DNA from: Calonectria ilicicola
Taxonomy: Eukaryota > Ascomycota > Sordariomycetes > Hypocreales > Nectriaceae
NCBI GenBank assembly: GCA_020809705.1
Contig: CP085835.1
Location: forward strand, 1,550,001-1,614,000
DNA: 64,000 nt
Direction of reading: 5' to 3'
Shown: in pieces, positions 26,920 through 41,600 of the stretch
How the letters are laid out: each line of letters opens with the position of its first letter
How positions within the stretch are numbered: position 1 is the stretch's first letter
Program-made: the position numbers and the translations under genes
Notes under the pieces: generated by a model
What the model was told of the DNA's origin: nothing
Database searches by the model: none
What the model saw: only the letters and a program-made list of their open reading frames with translations

Positions 26920-27035
26920 ATTTCTAGCTAATAGAAAATTCTTTCTTTTATTATATAGGTATGCTTTTAAATCCTATAATCTTATGAGTCTCTTTCTTTT
27001 CTAAGAGAAAGAAAATAACTATATAAAAGATATAC
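26920..27035 (+). repeat. Repeat family G, fragment 1
   Basis: A stretch containing CTAATAGAAAATTCTTTC, a TATATAGGTATGCTTTTAAA-like segment and a long purine/pyrimidine hairpin (TCTTTCTTTTCTAAGAGAAAG) recurs at about 29,811-29,990 and, inverted, at 32,050-32,260 and near 35,440-35,520. It is probably the LTR or terminus of another element. Boundaries are approximate. Confidence 0.4.
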
Positions 27036-27693
27036 TTAATCATATTAACTTTTAGGATTTTATTAATTATTATTAAAAAGGTTTAATAGAGTTTTTTATT
27101 ATTTTAATTATAATTATAAATATCTTAATAAATCTAATAAATTTTATTAATAAGTATATTAAAGTTCTTTAATATATTTTTATTAAAGTTCTTATTTATT
27201 ATATTATAAAATATTATTATTAATAATTTATTATAATAATATTAAATTATATTAAATATTTTAAAATAAATCTTAATTATTTTATATATTATGTTATATA
27301 AAAGTTTCTTATTAAAAAGAAAATTAATATAGTATTTTTTTATTTTATTATTAGGTATTATAAATAATACTTTTATATAATTATCTTTTAATATCATAAT
27401 ATATTTATATTTATTTTTTAAAAATCATAATCTTAATAAATTAAAAGTTATAAAACTTACTTATATATTAATTATTATTAATATATATTTTATTTAATTT
27501 AATTAATTTTTTATAATAAATTTATTTATATTTAAAATAAAAAGAATATTTAATAAAAAAGGGATTATAATATTATTTTTATTTTTTTTAATAATATAAA
27601 TATAAGTATTTTCTTTATTTAATAAAAAGAGATAATAATTTAAGTTTATAAAAATTAAATAAGATTAAAGGTAATTTTTAATTTATTTTATTA

Positions 27694-27779
27694 TTATATT
27701 TTTAAATAATAATTATATTTTTAAATAATAATTATATTTTTAAATAATAATTATATTTTTAAATAATAATTATATTTTT
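27694..27779. repeat. Minisatellite, 19-bp unit, about 4.5 copies
   Basis: The unit TATTTTTAAATAATAATTA is repeated head to tail with no visible divergence between units. It lies within the private insertion of copy F. Confidence 0.85.
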
Positions 27780-27941
27780 ATATAATATCCTTTATAATTT
27801 TATATTCTTTTTTAATAAAATTTTAATTATTTATATTAAGATTAATAATATAAAATTAAAATATTTAAAATTTATAATTTTAATAAAAGAAGTTATTTTA
27901 AATATAATTATTTAAGTTTTTATAAGAGTAATCTTATTATA

Positions 27942-28053
27942 AAGTTAATTGTATTTTAGTTAGATAAATTATATAATTAAATTTAATTGTATTTGCTACT
28001 ATTATAGCTTTAAAGTTCCCTCTAGGTTAGAGCCTATGATTTATTAAAATATT
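27942..28053 (+). repeat. RIP-mutated copy of the repeat at 53379-53490
   Basis: It aligns without gaps over 112 bases with 53379-53490 in the genic part. Nearly all differences are G-to-A or C-to-T in the direction of this copy. A related inverted copy lies at about 28,985-29,100, so the two may be the ends of one element that later received other insertions. Confidence 0.8.
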
Positions 28054-28435
28054 TTTAAAATTATTTTATAAGAATTTTATTTTTTTTAATTAATAATTAA
28101 ATAATTATTATATTTTTAAATTTAAATAAAAAATTTTTATTAAAATAAATAAAAATTAATATAATAATATAATAAATAAGAAAGATTTTTAATTTTTAAA
28201 TTTAATTAAAATATTAATTTTTATTTATTTTAATAATTCTTATAATAAATAAAAGATTTAAAGAAATTTAAAAAATTTATTAAAAGCTTTTTTTATAAAT
28301 TTATATTAAATTTTATAAAAAGCTTATTTTTTATAAAATATTTATATATCTCTCTTTCAATATATTTTATTATAATTATATTTAATATTTTCTTTTTAAA
28401 ATTTTAATTAATTTATAAATTCTTTTATTAATTAA

Positions 28436-28620
28436 TATTAGATTTAAAAGGAAAATAGGTTTTAATATCAATATTAGGTTTTTAGAGTGCATAGGAATCT
28501 TATTTATTTTTTATTTATTTAAGCTAGTTTATAGTGTTTATATATATGTGTATAAGTTACTTAACTTATAAAGCTGCTACTTAAAGTAGCTGAGCTTATA
28601 ATTATAAACTGGTTTTAATA
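28436..28620. repeat. Mutated 185-bp LTR (family of 38490-44244)
   Basis: Same length and order of motifs as the LTRs at 38490-38674 and 44060-44244, with many transitions. It begins TATTAGATTT and ends GGTTTTAATA. The stem of the terminal hairpin (GCTAC/GTAGC) is still paired. Confidence 0.85.
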
Positions 28621-31600
28621 AAAATCTTTATTTAAGAATAATAATAAATTTAATATTAAAATATTTTAAAATATTTAAATATAAAAAATCTTTTTTAAAT
28701 AATAAATAAAAATAATTATTAAGAAATATTTAAAAAAAAACTATAAATAAATTAATATATTAAATAAAAGATTTATACAAATATAATAATAAAAAAAATT
28801 AAAAAAATATAAATAATAATTTAATTAAATAATTAATAAAATATAATTAATATAATATAAAAAAATAAAAAAAATAATTATTTTTATTAATATATTATAA
28901 TTAATATTATTAAAATAAAATAATAAAAATTATAAAAATATAATATTTTAGTAAATTATAAGCTTTAATCTTTAATTTAAAAGGAGGTTTAAAGTCATAG
29001 TAGTAGTAAATACAATTAAGTTTAACTATATAATTCACCTGACTAAGATATAATTAACTTATAATAAGATTGCTCTTATAAAAACTTAGATAGTTATACT
29101 TAAAATAGCTTTACTTACTAATAAATTCTAACATAAAAATATAATATATTTAATATTATTTATAATATATTAAAATATAAAGAATTAATAATTAAAAAAA
29201 TAATTTATATTAAATATATTATTTTTTTAAATAATTAAGAATTTAATAAAAATAATAATAATCTTATTAATACTTAATAATACTTAATAATCTTTATAAA
29301 ATTTATAAATAAAAAATTAATATATAACTATATAAAATCATTAATTATATTCTATTAGTTATTTAATTAAACTATTATTTATACTTCTTATTTTAATATT
29401 TATTTAAAAGTAATCTTTTTTAGCCTTTTTATTTCTTTTTCTTTTATTATTTAATACTTTTAATCATTTTATTTAATATATAAATCTATTTGTATTCTTT
29501 ATTATATATTTTCTTTAAAAATCCTTTTTTATCCTATATATAAGTCTAGCTATTTAGTAAGATTAAGTTATACTTATTATTTAAAAAAGATCTTTTATTT
29601 TTAGATATTTTTAAATATTTTAATATTAATTTTATTATTTATTATTATTTTTAAATAAAGATTTTATTCTTTTTATAAAATTTATCATTTTAGAAAAAAA
29701 CTTATATTTTTAAAAAAATAAAATAAATCTTAATTTTATTATTTATATTATTTATTTAATATACTTTTTTTATTTTATTTTAAAATATTAAAAGATATTT
29801 TTAATTAGTAGAAAATTCTTCTTTTTATTATATAAGGTTTTTAATTATTAAGGTTTAAAGTTAATATAATAGTAATTATATTAATAGATTTAAAACTTTA
29901 TTATAAGGTATATCTTTAAATCTTATAACCTTATTAATATTTTTCTTTTTAAAAAAAGAAAATAATTATGTAAAAAATAATCTTAATTTAAATTTATTTT
30001 TTAATAAATTAAATAAGAATATTTATAATAGAAATTCTGTTAAATTAAGATTTAATTTTAATTTTAAAAAGAATTATATATAAAAGATTTAAATTTAAAA
30101 AAAATATTATATATTTAAATAAAAAATTTTAAATTTAAAAATTAAAAAATAATTTTATTTATTTATTTTTTTTAATTTTATTTTATTTTATTTTATATTT
30201 ATTATATATTAATCTTTTTTAAACTAATATATTTAAATATTAAAAAATTAATATATTTAAAATAAAAATTTTAATATTATTAATTTTAAATTATATAATA
30301 AAAATAATTTAAAATAAATATATTATATATATATTCTTTTTAAATATTTTATTATATAAAATATAATATTATTTTAATTATTTTAATTATTTTATTATAT
30401 AAAATATAATATTATTTTAATTATTTTAATTATTTTAATTATATAATTATGTTATTTTAAATATATAATTATATTATTTTTATTATTATTTTAAAAAATA
30501 AAAGTTAAATAATAAATTTAAAAAAAACTACAATTAAACTATAATTAAACTATAAACTAAAAAAAACTATAACTAAACTACTAACTAAAACCTTTTATTT
30601 TTAGTTAATTAAAATTATAATATAGTTAGTTAATCAGCTAATTAAAACTATAAACTAAAATTATAACTTTAAATAATTTTAACCTTTAGTAAATTCTTAT
30701 AATTTCTTTATTTAATTATTTTTTAAAAAGTATTCTTTAATTATATAATAATTATATTTATTACTTTTTAAACTTATATAATAATTATAAAAATAAATAT
30801 CATTTTTTATATTAAATTAAAAATTAATGTTAATTTACTTTAATTAAAAAAGAAATCCTTTTTTAAATAATATTTATTAAATTTACTTATATAACTTAAA
30901 TATAAGCTTTTATACTTATTATTCTTATTAATAAATTAATTATTATTTACTTTATATTTAGTAAAAAATTCTTAATTAACTTAAATTTTAAAGTTAATAT
31001 AAATAATATATTTATATATATTATTTCTTTTATTATATAATTTAACTTTTAAAATAATTTATTAATAAAGTTGCTTTTTTTTAGCTAGTATTATATAAAC
31101 CTTATAATTTTAAACATATTTAATAATTAAATTAAAAATATTTTATACATAAATTAGCTAATTATAATAAAGATAATAAAAGGCTATATATTTATCAATA
31201 AATATAATCTATTATTCTTACTAAAATATCTTTTAATACTATTAAATAGTAATGTCTATTATATAATAAATTATATTATATTTTAAGTATTATTTATAAA
31301 TATTAAAACTAGATTTTTAATTTAATATAATAATTTTACTTAAATATAAAAAGAAAATTAAAATTTATAAATAATAATTATTATATAAATTAATATTATT
31401 ATTAAAATTAATTAAATATTTAAATAAACTAATATTTAAAATATAGCCTTAAATAAAAAAATCACTTAACTTAAAACCTAATTAAAAATAATTAATTAGA
31501 ATATTATTTAAAGTTTTTAATAATTAAGATATATAATAATAAACTTAGAAAGGTTTATAATTAAAGAAGGAAAAATAGAAAAGTATTAAGTAGTTTATAA

Positions 31601-33269
31601 GTAATAGAAAATATAAATTTAATTTATATTTATAATAAATTAATTTAAAAAATAAATATAAAATAATATTTAAAATAATATTAAAACAATAAATATAAAT
31701 TTTATATAGCTTATTATATAAAAATAATAAATAATAAATATACTATTAAATATATTAAATAGCTAATATATTCTTTTTAACTTAATTTAAAATATTAAAA
31801 ATACTCTTAATATTTTATATTAAAAAGATTATATATATAAAAATTTTAAAATTAATTTTAATTATTATATAAATAAAACTTAAATTAATAATTAAATTAA
31901 AATTAATTATTTATAAAAATATATTAATAAATTTAATAATTAAAATATATATTTTATATATTTTATATACTCTTATAATTAATAAATTAAAACCATATTA
32001 ATTAAACTTATTATTAAAATTAAGGCTATAAATATAATTATAACTATATCTTTCATATAGTTATTTTCTTCCTCTTAGAAAAGAAAGACACTAATAAGAT
32101 CATAGAACCTAAAAGCACACCTTATAATAGACTTTTATATTAATTAGTACAATCACCCTTATACTAACTCTAAAATTTAAAAATAATATAAAATAAAAAA
32201 ACCTTAATAATTAAAAACTATATATAATAAAAAAAATTTTTATTTAAATAAATCTCTCTTAAATATATTATTACAATTAACCTTTATAATACTTAAAATA
32301 TAAGGTAAATCAAAAGATAAATAAATATACTCTATATATATTTAACTAATATAAGTAAAATAATATATAAAACAACAATTTATTAAAATAATCTAATATT
32401 TATAAAATTACTTAATCTTCCTTTTAACTTTCCTTTATATGACTATTATTTATATTTATAATTACCTAAAAATATTCCTATTCTATTTAACTAATATTTA
32501 TTACTAAGGAATACTTTAATAACTGTATAATAATCTTATTAAAATATTACCTAGAATACTAGGTAGAACTTTATAGTAACTTTATAGTAATATAAAGGCT
32601 TATATATTAAGATATAGCTAAACATTTATTCACTAGTAAACTTATTTATGTAGGTTTATATTGTAAGTATATGTTATATCTTATAATCTTTAGGATATAT
32701 AATTATTAAGATTGTAATATATATATTAAAAAAACCTTTAAATATATAATTAAAATATTTACTTATAACTAATATACTATTTATATTAATAATAACTTTT
32801 TAAAAAATAAATTTATAATTAAATATATTAATTAATTAATTTAAATTAATAAAATTTAATTTAATTTAATTTAATTAATTAAAAATATTTTTAAATATTT
32901 TAAAAAAAATAAAAAAAATATATTAAATAAATAATATAAATAATAAAATTAAAATTTATTTTAAAAATAAACCTTATAAAAAAATAAATTTTTTATTTAA
33001 AAATAATAATAAATAATAAAATTAATTTTAAAATATTTAAAAATATTAAATTTAAAAATAAAAAATCTTTTTTAAATAATAAATAAAAAAGATTTTTAAA
33101 AAAAATAAATAATAAAGATTATAAATAGATATATATATTAAATAAAATAATTAAAGATATATAATAATAATAAAAGAAAAAGGAAGGAAAAGATGTACTA
33201 AAATCGGAAAACGTAAATAATAGTTTAATTAAACAACTAACAGGATATAATCAGTGATAATTATAACTA
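28621..33269. other. AT-rich repeats, largely unresolved
   Basis: Holds an inverted relative (about 28,985-29,100) of the 27942-28053 repeat, family G fragments at 29,811-29,990 and 32,050-32,260 (the latter inverted), and a roughly 45-bp tandem duplication at about 30,346-30,440. A patch of CTAAACTA/AACTATAAACT repeats lies at 30,525-30,660. No gene or complete element can be delimited. Confidence 0.5.
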
Positions 33270-34750
33270 TAACTTTAAAATATATAATTAAAAAGCTTTT
33301 ACTTAAAATTATAATAATAACTATATATAATTATAACGAATTTATAGTAAAAACTAATAATAAAACTAGTAAATAATACCTTAATTATAATCTTTATTAT
33401 AATCTTTATAATAAGTATATTTAATATAATAAAGTCTTTTTTTATTAAAATCTATCTTTTTAACTTATATAATTTAATTAATAATAATTTAATTATATTT
33501 ATATTTACTAATAAAAAGAAAATAATTTGAAAATATAATTTAATTATTAAATTATAAAAAAAAATTTATTTACCTTATTAATAATATAATCTGGTTAATA
33601 GTTTTATATTATTTTATTATTTAATTATATATTAAAAATTATATAAAAATATTATTTATATTTATTATAAATTTAAAAACAAATAATTTAATTATTTTTA
33701 ATTTATTATAATTAGATTATTATAATTTAAATTATAATTAGTTATAAAGATAGCTTACCTTTAAATTTAAATATTATTTATATAAATATTTATTTTAAAG
33801 AATATTAAAAACTAATTATAATATACTTTTAAATATTATAATATATACTTAAAGCTATAATTATTAAAAGATCTCCATTAAAAATAATAATAAAATAAGA
33901 TTTTTATAAAACTAATTAAATCTTTTATTAAAGATTAATTAATAAACTTAATAAAAATTAAAGTAATTAAAAATCAAAATAAAAAACCTAAGAAATATTT
34001 ATTATTAACCTAATTTCTTATAAACTTACACTACTTAAAGCTAAATATATAATAATTATAAATAAAAAGATTAAAAAAATATAAAATACTATAATAAAAA
34101 ATTATTTAAATTAATATAAATAAATTCTTTAATATTAAAATAAATCTTATAATTAAAAAGAAATTATTATAAAAGTATTATTACTTTTAAAAGTATTTTT
34201 TAAAATAAAATATAAATATCCTTTTACTATATAAACCTTAGAATTATAAAATTAAACTTATCTTTAAAAAAAGAAATATTATATTAGAAAAATTAATTAT
34301 TTTTATTGAATAAATTTAAATATATTAAAAAATAAATAAATAAGATATTTATAAAAAGCTTTATTAAAGAATTATTATTATTTATTATTATATTATTATC
34401 TTTAATAATTAAATTAAATAATAAAATATATATTTATTAAAATTAATAAAAACTTAATATAATTATTATTAAAAATAAATACTTATTACTTTTAAATTAT
34501 AAAATACTTAATTTTATTCATAATATAAGATTTTATACTAAACTTAATATTATTATTATATTTAATTAAATTTAAATTATAAAAAAATAAAAGTAAATAA
34601 TAATATTTATTATTTAATATAATTTTTATAAAATAGTAATAATATTATTTAATTTATATAATATATTAATAATATTTTAAAATTATATTAATTATATTCT
34701 TTATAATATACTTAATATAAATAATTAAAAATCTATTAAAAAAATATTAA
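33270..34750 (-). repeat. Repeat family H, copy 2 (inverted)
   Basis: Reverse-complement match to 22870-24880 (see that entry). About 8.4 kb of other repeats separates the two arms. Confidence 0.6.
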
Positions 34751-36624
34751 ATTTTATTTTTTATAATATTATAAAATTAATACTAAAAATATTTATTTTT
34801 ATTAAACTTTTTTAATAATAAATATATTAATTAAATAATAATTATTTATAAAAATAAGTATTAATATATTTTTTAATATTTAAATAATTTAAATTATAAT
34901 TTTAAAGGATATAATATTTAAATAATATTATATTAAAAGTAATAAAAAATATATATTAAGATTTATAATCTTAATAAGAGAAGTTATTTTAAATATAATT
35001 TAATAAATTTATTAAATATATAATAAAATTAAATTTTAATAAATTTATTAAATATATAATAAAAATAAACTTTTTTATAAAAATTTATTTTTATTAATTA
35101 TAAAATAATAATATATTAATATAATTTGTTTTTTTTTAATATTTTTTTTATATTTTCTTTTTTTATTATATTTTTTATATTTAAATATTATTTTTAATTT
35201 TTTTAATTTTTAATTTTTAATTTTTTACTTTTATTTTTATAAATATATAATAATATATTTATAAAAATTATTTATTTTATATAAAAAAATAATAATAATA
35301 TTAATAAATAATAAAAATTTATATTTTTAATATTTTAATAAATTAGATAGTTATTCTACTAGCTTAATATGTCTTTTTACTTTTATAGAAGGTTGGTGGA
35401 GACTTTGTGCTCGTAAGATAGAAATATAACACACACACATACATATAATAAAAGGAAGAATTTTCTACTAGCTAGAAATATAATAATATATACTTAAATA
35501 AATCTCTTTTAAATATATATTAAAAAAAACCTTTAAATATATATTTTTAAATATATATATATAATTAAAATATTTATTTATAAATAATATATTATTTATA
35601 TTAATAATAATTTTTTAAAAAATAAATTTATAATTAAATATATTAATTAATTAATGTAAATTAATAAAATTAAATTTAATAAATTTAATTAAAAATATTT
35701 TTTAATATTTTAAAAAAAATAAAAAAAATATTTTAAATAAATAATATAAATAATAAAATTAAATTTTATTTATTTTTTAAAAATATAGGTTTTTTTTAAA
35801 AATATAGGTTTTTTTAAAAATATAGGTTTTTTTTAAAAATATAGGTTTTTTTTAAAAATATAGGTTTTTTTTAAAAATAAATTTTATAAATAAAAATAAA
35901 TTTTTTATTTAAAAATAATAATAAATAATAAAATTAATTTTAAAATATTTAAAAATATTAAATTTAATAATAATAAAATTTTTTAAATAATAAATAATAA
36001 TAATTTAATTAAATAATTAATAAAATATAATTAATATAATAGAATATAAATAATAAAAGAATATTATATAAAAATATAATAAATTTATATTTAAAAGATT
36101 AAATTTAATAAAAAAGAATTTTATTATAAATATTTATAATAATAAATATAAAAATTAAATAATTAAAATTTAAAAAAAATAAGATTTATTTATAAAGATT
36201 AAGGAAAATAATAAATAGATTTTATATAAATTTTAAAATTAAAGAAAAAGGAGGGCTACATAGTACCTATTTAAGTAATTAAAAGTACTTTTTTTCATTT
36301 TTATTTAATATTTAATAAAAATATAATTATTAAAATTTTAATTTAAAAAAATAAATAAATAAAAAAAGATTTTTATAAATAATATTTATAATAAAAAATA
36401 TAAAAATTAAATAAAAAAGATCTTAAAAGAAGTATAATATAATTACTATAAATAAAAGTAAAATATTATAGTAAGTAATACTAAGGTTAAAGAAAAGAAA
36501 GAGCTAAATAATACCTATTTAAGTAATTAAATGTGCTTTTTTTCTATTTAATATTTAATAATAATATAATTATTAAAATAAATATATATATTAAATAAAA
36601 TAATTAAAAATATATAATAATTAA
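34751..36624. other. AT-rich sequence with local duplications
   Basis: Contains an inverted match (about 35,030-35,260) to 11,135-11,380, a family G-like segment with an ACACACACACATACATA run near 35,430-35,450, a minisatellite (35773-35880) and two direct copies of a segment beginning GCTACATAGTACCTATT (36,255) and GCTAAATAATACCTATT (36,503), 248 bp apart. No gene is visible. Confidence 0.5.
35773..35880. repeat. Minisatellite, 19-bp unit, 5-6 copies
   Basis: Tandem units TTTTTTTTAAAAATATAGG, one of them a base shorter in the T run. Confidence 0.85.
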
Positions 36625-36851
36625 GGTGTTATAGTGCAGTGGTTAGCACGCTATGTGTCTTTTTCATACAAAGACCAAGGTTTAATTCCTTATACCACCC
36701 CTGGCCTAAGGTTAAAGGACTTTTTTCCTTTATTATTAATAATTGTATGTTAATTATAAAAAAGGCTATTTAGAGGGTTTTTTTATCCCTATAGGGTTTT
36801 TCCTACCTAATGTAAAGGCTAAAAAAACCAAGCTAAATATACATCGCTTAG
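36625..36851 (+). mobile_element. tRNA-derived SINE-like sequence or tRNA pseudogene
   Basis: Positions 36625-36699 look like a 75-base tRNA-derived head. There is an exact pol III A box TAGTGCAGTGG (36632-36642) inside a D arm GTGC/GCAC, a B box GGTTTAATTCC (36679-36689; GGTTCAATTCC before one C-to-T) in a T arm, and a 7-bp acceptor stem GGTGTTA/TACCACC with one mismatch. The anticodon arm is not canonical: the only good stem, GTCTTT/AAAGAC, is displaced toward the T arm. About 150 bp of unrelated sequence follows, with hairpin-like AGAGGGTTTTTTTATCCCTATAGGG, and then the DNA-transposon copy begins. A SINE head plus body fits better than a working tRNA gene. Confidence 0.5.
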
Positions 36852-38489
36852 TATTAATTATTTTATTAATTATAATTTAAAAATAAATTTAAGATTTTTT
36901 ATTATTAAAATAATTATTTAATATTTTTTTAAAATTAAAATTTTTATAATTAATATTATATAATTAATTTTTTTTTATTTTTAATTATTTTATTTTATAA
37001 AATACTTTATAAATAAAATTAATTTTAATATAATTATAATATTTTAATTATTAATTAAATATTAATATTAAAATTATTATAATTATTTTTAATAAATAAA
37101 AAATATAATTTAAAAAATAAAATTATTAATATATAATTATAAAAATTATTATTAATATTATTAAATAAAATTAAATATTAAATTTAAATTATTTATTATT
37201 TAATAATTTTAAAAATAAATTAAAAAAATATTTTAAATTATATTATTAAAAAATATATTTATTTTTTATTATAAATTTTAATTTACTTTCTCCTTAAACT
37301 TTTTATAATTTAAATATCTTTTTTAATTATTATTTTATTATAAGTTTCCCTTTAATTAGCCTCTTTTATAATTATTTATTTTATTTATATTTAAGTATTT
37401 ATTTAGCCTTATAAGTAAAATTAACTTAAGCTAGCTATTAATATAATAATTTTCTTATTTTATTATATTTATTAAAAAAGTTTATTTTAATTTTTAATTT
37501 ATTTTTAAAATACCTTTTTTTAATTATAATAATTTCTATTATTTACTTTTTAATATAATTCTATTATTATATATATCTTATTATTAATCTAAATATAATA
37601 TTATATATATATATAATATATCTTTATTTTTAATTTTTTTTATTATACTTTAATTATCCTTTTATAAGCTAATTATATAAAAATAATTATATTAAAATAT
37701 ATTTTAATATTATAAATAAGATCTTAAATTAGCTTATTTAAGATTTTAAACTTCCCTTTTTAATAATCTAATTAAAAGATTATTTTATCTTTCTTAGTAT
37801 TACTAGCTTTTTTATTAATTAAAAAAAAATAATTTCTTTACTTTTTTTATTATTTATTATAAAGATTTTAAAATAATATTAAAATTAAATAATATTATTT
37901 TATTTTTCTTAAAATTAATATATATATAATAAACTTTAAATATTATTTTATAAAATTAATTTTATTAATTAAGAAAATTATATTAAAATATTTATATATT
38001 ATTAACTTAAATAAAGTTAATAAAAATAAAATTTTATTTTAATTTAAAACATTAATAAATATTAATATTAAAAGATTAAAATAAATAATTAATATAAAAA
38101 GAAAGGTAAAATAAAATAATATTAAAGGTATAATAATATTAAATAAAATTAAGATTTTTATATATAATAAATCTATTTATTAAAAGTATTTTATAAATTA
38201 GCCTTTTACTTTTAAACTTTTAGATTATTATATTTATAATTTAATAATTTTAATTTTCTTTAATAATAATAAGATTATAATTAAATTAATTATTAATAAT
38301 AAAACTTTTAAAATTATTATTTAATAAAAATAAATAATAATTAAAATATTATAATTATTAATAGATTTATTAATTATTATTAAAGTTAATTATTATTATA
38401 ATTAATATAATATATTTATTAATATTAATTATAATATATTTCTTTAAAAGGATTTTTATTAAAAAAATAAAAAAAGAAAGAATTACTTA

Positions 38490-38674
38490 TGTTGGATTCA
38501 AAGGGAAGGTGGGTTTTAGCACTAGTGCCAGGTCTCTAGGGTGTATGTGAATCTTGCTTATTTTGCATCTATCTAGGCTAGCCTATGGTATTTATGTGTG
38601 TGTGCATGGGTCACCTGACCCACAGGGCTGCTGCCTAAAGCAGCCAAGCCTGCTATTGCAGACTAGTTCTAATA
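38490..38674. repeat. Left LTR of element E (185 bp)
   Basis: Starts with intact TGTTGGATTC and ends in mutated TTCTAATA. Contains the palindromic GGGTCACCTGACCC and the hairpin GGCTGC...GCAGCC near its end. Confidence 0.92.
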
Positions 38675-41600
38675 CTAGGAACTTTCTTTTTTATAGGTAA
38701 AGAATATATTAAATATAAAATAAGAAAGTATATATAATTAATAAAATTAATGGATAGAATAGTAATATAAAAAATTGGTATGTTTATATTTAAGTAGGTA
38801 GTGCCTATAATCTTTTATTATTATATTTAATTTGATTTTTAATATAGATTATTATTTTATTTAAATTAATAAGTTATTTTAATATTTTATTTAAGGATAT
38901 TTTTATTATAATATTAGTAGGGTTATTATTATTATTAATTTATTATATTTTATATATTTTATATCTTTTATATAATTATTATAAAATTATAATATTAATT
39001 ATAAAATACTTTTTTTTATTATTTTTTAATTTAATAAAATATTTATAAAAAGAAAATAAGTTTATATAAATAATTATTAAGATTTATAAAAGGTATAATT
39101 AATTTATAATTAATTAAAGTATAATATTAAAGGTATAAGTAATATTTGCTCTTTAAATTATATTATATAATTTAAATATTAAAGTATTTTAGATTATTTA
39201 TTAATTCTTTATAGAATTATATATAATAATATTTTCTCTTATTATAAATTTTATATTATTTATTTTTTTATTATTAATTATAATTATATATTTAATTTAA
39301 AAGCTTAAGTTTAAGTTATTAATAAATAATTTATTAATAAATATAAAAAGTTTTATTATATTTAAATTAATTAAAATATATTTTAATTTTTAATTTTAAT
39401 TATTAATTTATTATTATAATTACTTATTTAATTATTTAAAATTTTTATTAAATAATTCCTAATATTATATTATAATTAATAAATTGAATAATACCTTTAA
39501 TTAATAAATTATTATAATATATATTTTTTAAGCTTATTACTTAATATATTCTTACTTAATAGTTTCTAATTTTAAGTTAATAAACTTAAACTTTTTACCT
39601 ATTCTTTCTAATTAAAGCTAAAATATTTATTAATATTATAGATTAATTTACAATTATTAAATAAAAGAGGCTATTCCTATATTAAGGTTTATTTTAGCTT
39701 AATTATAAACTTTACTTTCTCTAGTTCATTTCCCTTTAGATTAAAAAATCATTAATTACTAAAGTTAAGTATATTATCAATTTATATTCCTATAATATTA
39801 AAGAATTCTTTTATCTTTATAATAAATAAATATAAATTATAAATTAATATAATTATTTAAAGATTATTATAATAATAATTAAAATATATTATTTATTAAT
39901 ATATTCTAGCTTTTATAATATTATAAAGTAATTTAATAATTCTTATAATTATATCTTTAGGGAAGTAGTCTTTTATTTACTTAAAAAAGTATATAAGTAT
40001 AATTTTATTTAACTTTATATTTAATTATATATATACCTATATAATATCTTTTAATTATAGAAAAATATCTATCTTTATTAATAATAATATAATTATAATA
40101 ATCAATTATTAACTATTATATTAAATTATTAGTACTTATATTAGTATTTATTATTTATTACCATTATTATATCCTTAGATAACTAGTCTTGATTTCTTAT
40201 ATAATAATATAATTCCTTTATTTTTAATTTTATATACTAATTATATATTAAATATTTACTTATCCTTATATTTAATTACATTATATATCTTAAATAAGAA
40301 GATATTATAGCCTATTAATATATTAATCTTAATTTAATTAAATAATTTATAAGATTTTCCTAGTATTATAATCTTTCCTTTTTAATAAAGCTATAAACTT
40401 AGATTCCAATTAACTTTTTCTTTTATATTAATATATATAATATTAAGTTCATTATAAATAATAATCTTATTAATTCCTTTATTTATATAAAATACCTAAT
40501 CAATCAATTAGGGTTTTCATAATCTTCCACAACCTCATTTAACCAAGGCTACTATAATATCAGCTACAAGTAATTGTAGGTTTTTATATAGTCTTCTATA
40601 ATCTCATTTAACTAATACTATTACAATCTTAATCTAAAATAAATATAAGATTAACTCTCTATCTTTATTACTACTATTATTATTAATTCCAATCTTATAA
40701 GGCTTCTCCTTTATATTATTATAATAAAATAGTTTAATTATAGTTGCTTTAAAATTTATTAATTTATATAATATATTAAGTATATATATCTCCCTATTTA
40801 TAATAATTAATCTAAAAAAGCCTTATTAACCTTTCTTCTCTTATTATATATATATTTCTAATTATAATAATAATTTATAAATTAATATTATATTAGATTT
40901 ATTATATATAATAAATATATTATATTATAATAAATATAAATAGAAAGTTATTTATTATTTAGGAGTAAGCTCCGAATATAAAAAATATTAATATAAATCC
41001 ATCTAAGCTAATAAAGTTATTAATAGCTTTAACTACTATCTATAGTTTCTATTAATTTATAATTATATCTTTAAGTTCTTATTTAATAATATTATAAGCC
41101 TATCTTAATAGTCTATAATATCATTTTATCTTTCTAATATTATAATAAAATTTAATAAAAACTTCCTTAATATCAATTACTAATAATTAAATATATTAAT
41201 AAAATTCATTAAATATAAAATTCCTACCTATATTATAAACAATTTAATTAAGGGGCTAAGATAGCTATCAATCTAGTATACTTATAATATATCCTATATA
41301 TCCTTTACTTTCTATCTATCTAACTTAAAAAATAAATTATTTAAAATAATATAATTAAATTAATAATATAAAATACTAATTTATTATTAATTTAAATAAT
41401 ATTAATAATAATTTTATAATTAAATTTATAATTATCTTTTAAAGTAAATCTAAATTAACTTAAAGTCTTACTATTTATTTAATAATATTAATATACTTTT
41501 ATAAACTTCTTTAATACTTTAATCTTAAACTCTTAATCTATATATTTTAAAATCTTCTTTAAGTAATTAATTAAAAAATACTTAAATTATTAATAGATCT

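Larger units (their letters stand above)
27050..28620. mobile_element. Truncated copy F of the LTR element at 38490-44244
   Basis: Positions 27,050-27,670 match 42,664-43,320 of the intact element, and 28,080-28,435 match its last internal part. The copy ends in a heavily mutated 185-bp LTR at 28436-28620. The other LTR was not found, so the copy is truncated on the left. Relative to the intact element it carries an extra segment at about 27,690-28,070 (a minisatellite plus the repeat at 27942-28053). Confidence 0.75.

Noticed and set aside
36625..36699. Functional tRNA gene
   Set aside because: The anticodon stem is displaced and the T stem and acceptor carry mismatches; described as a SINE-like head instead.
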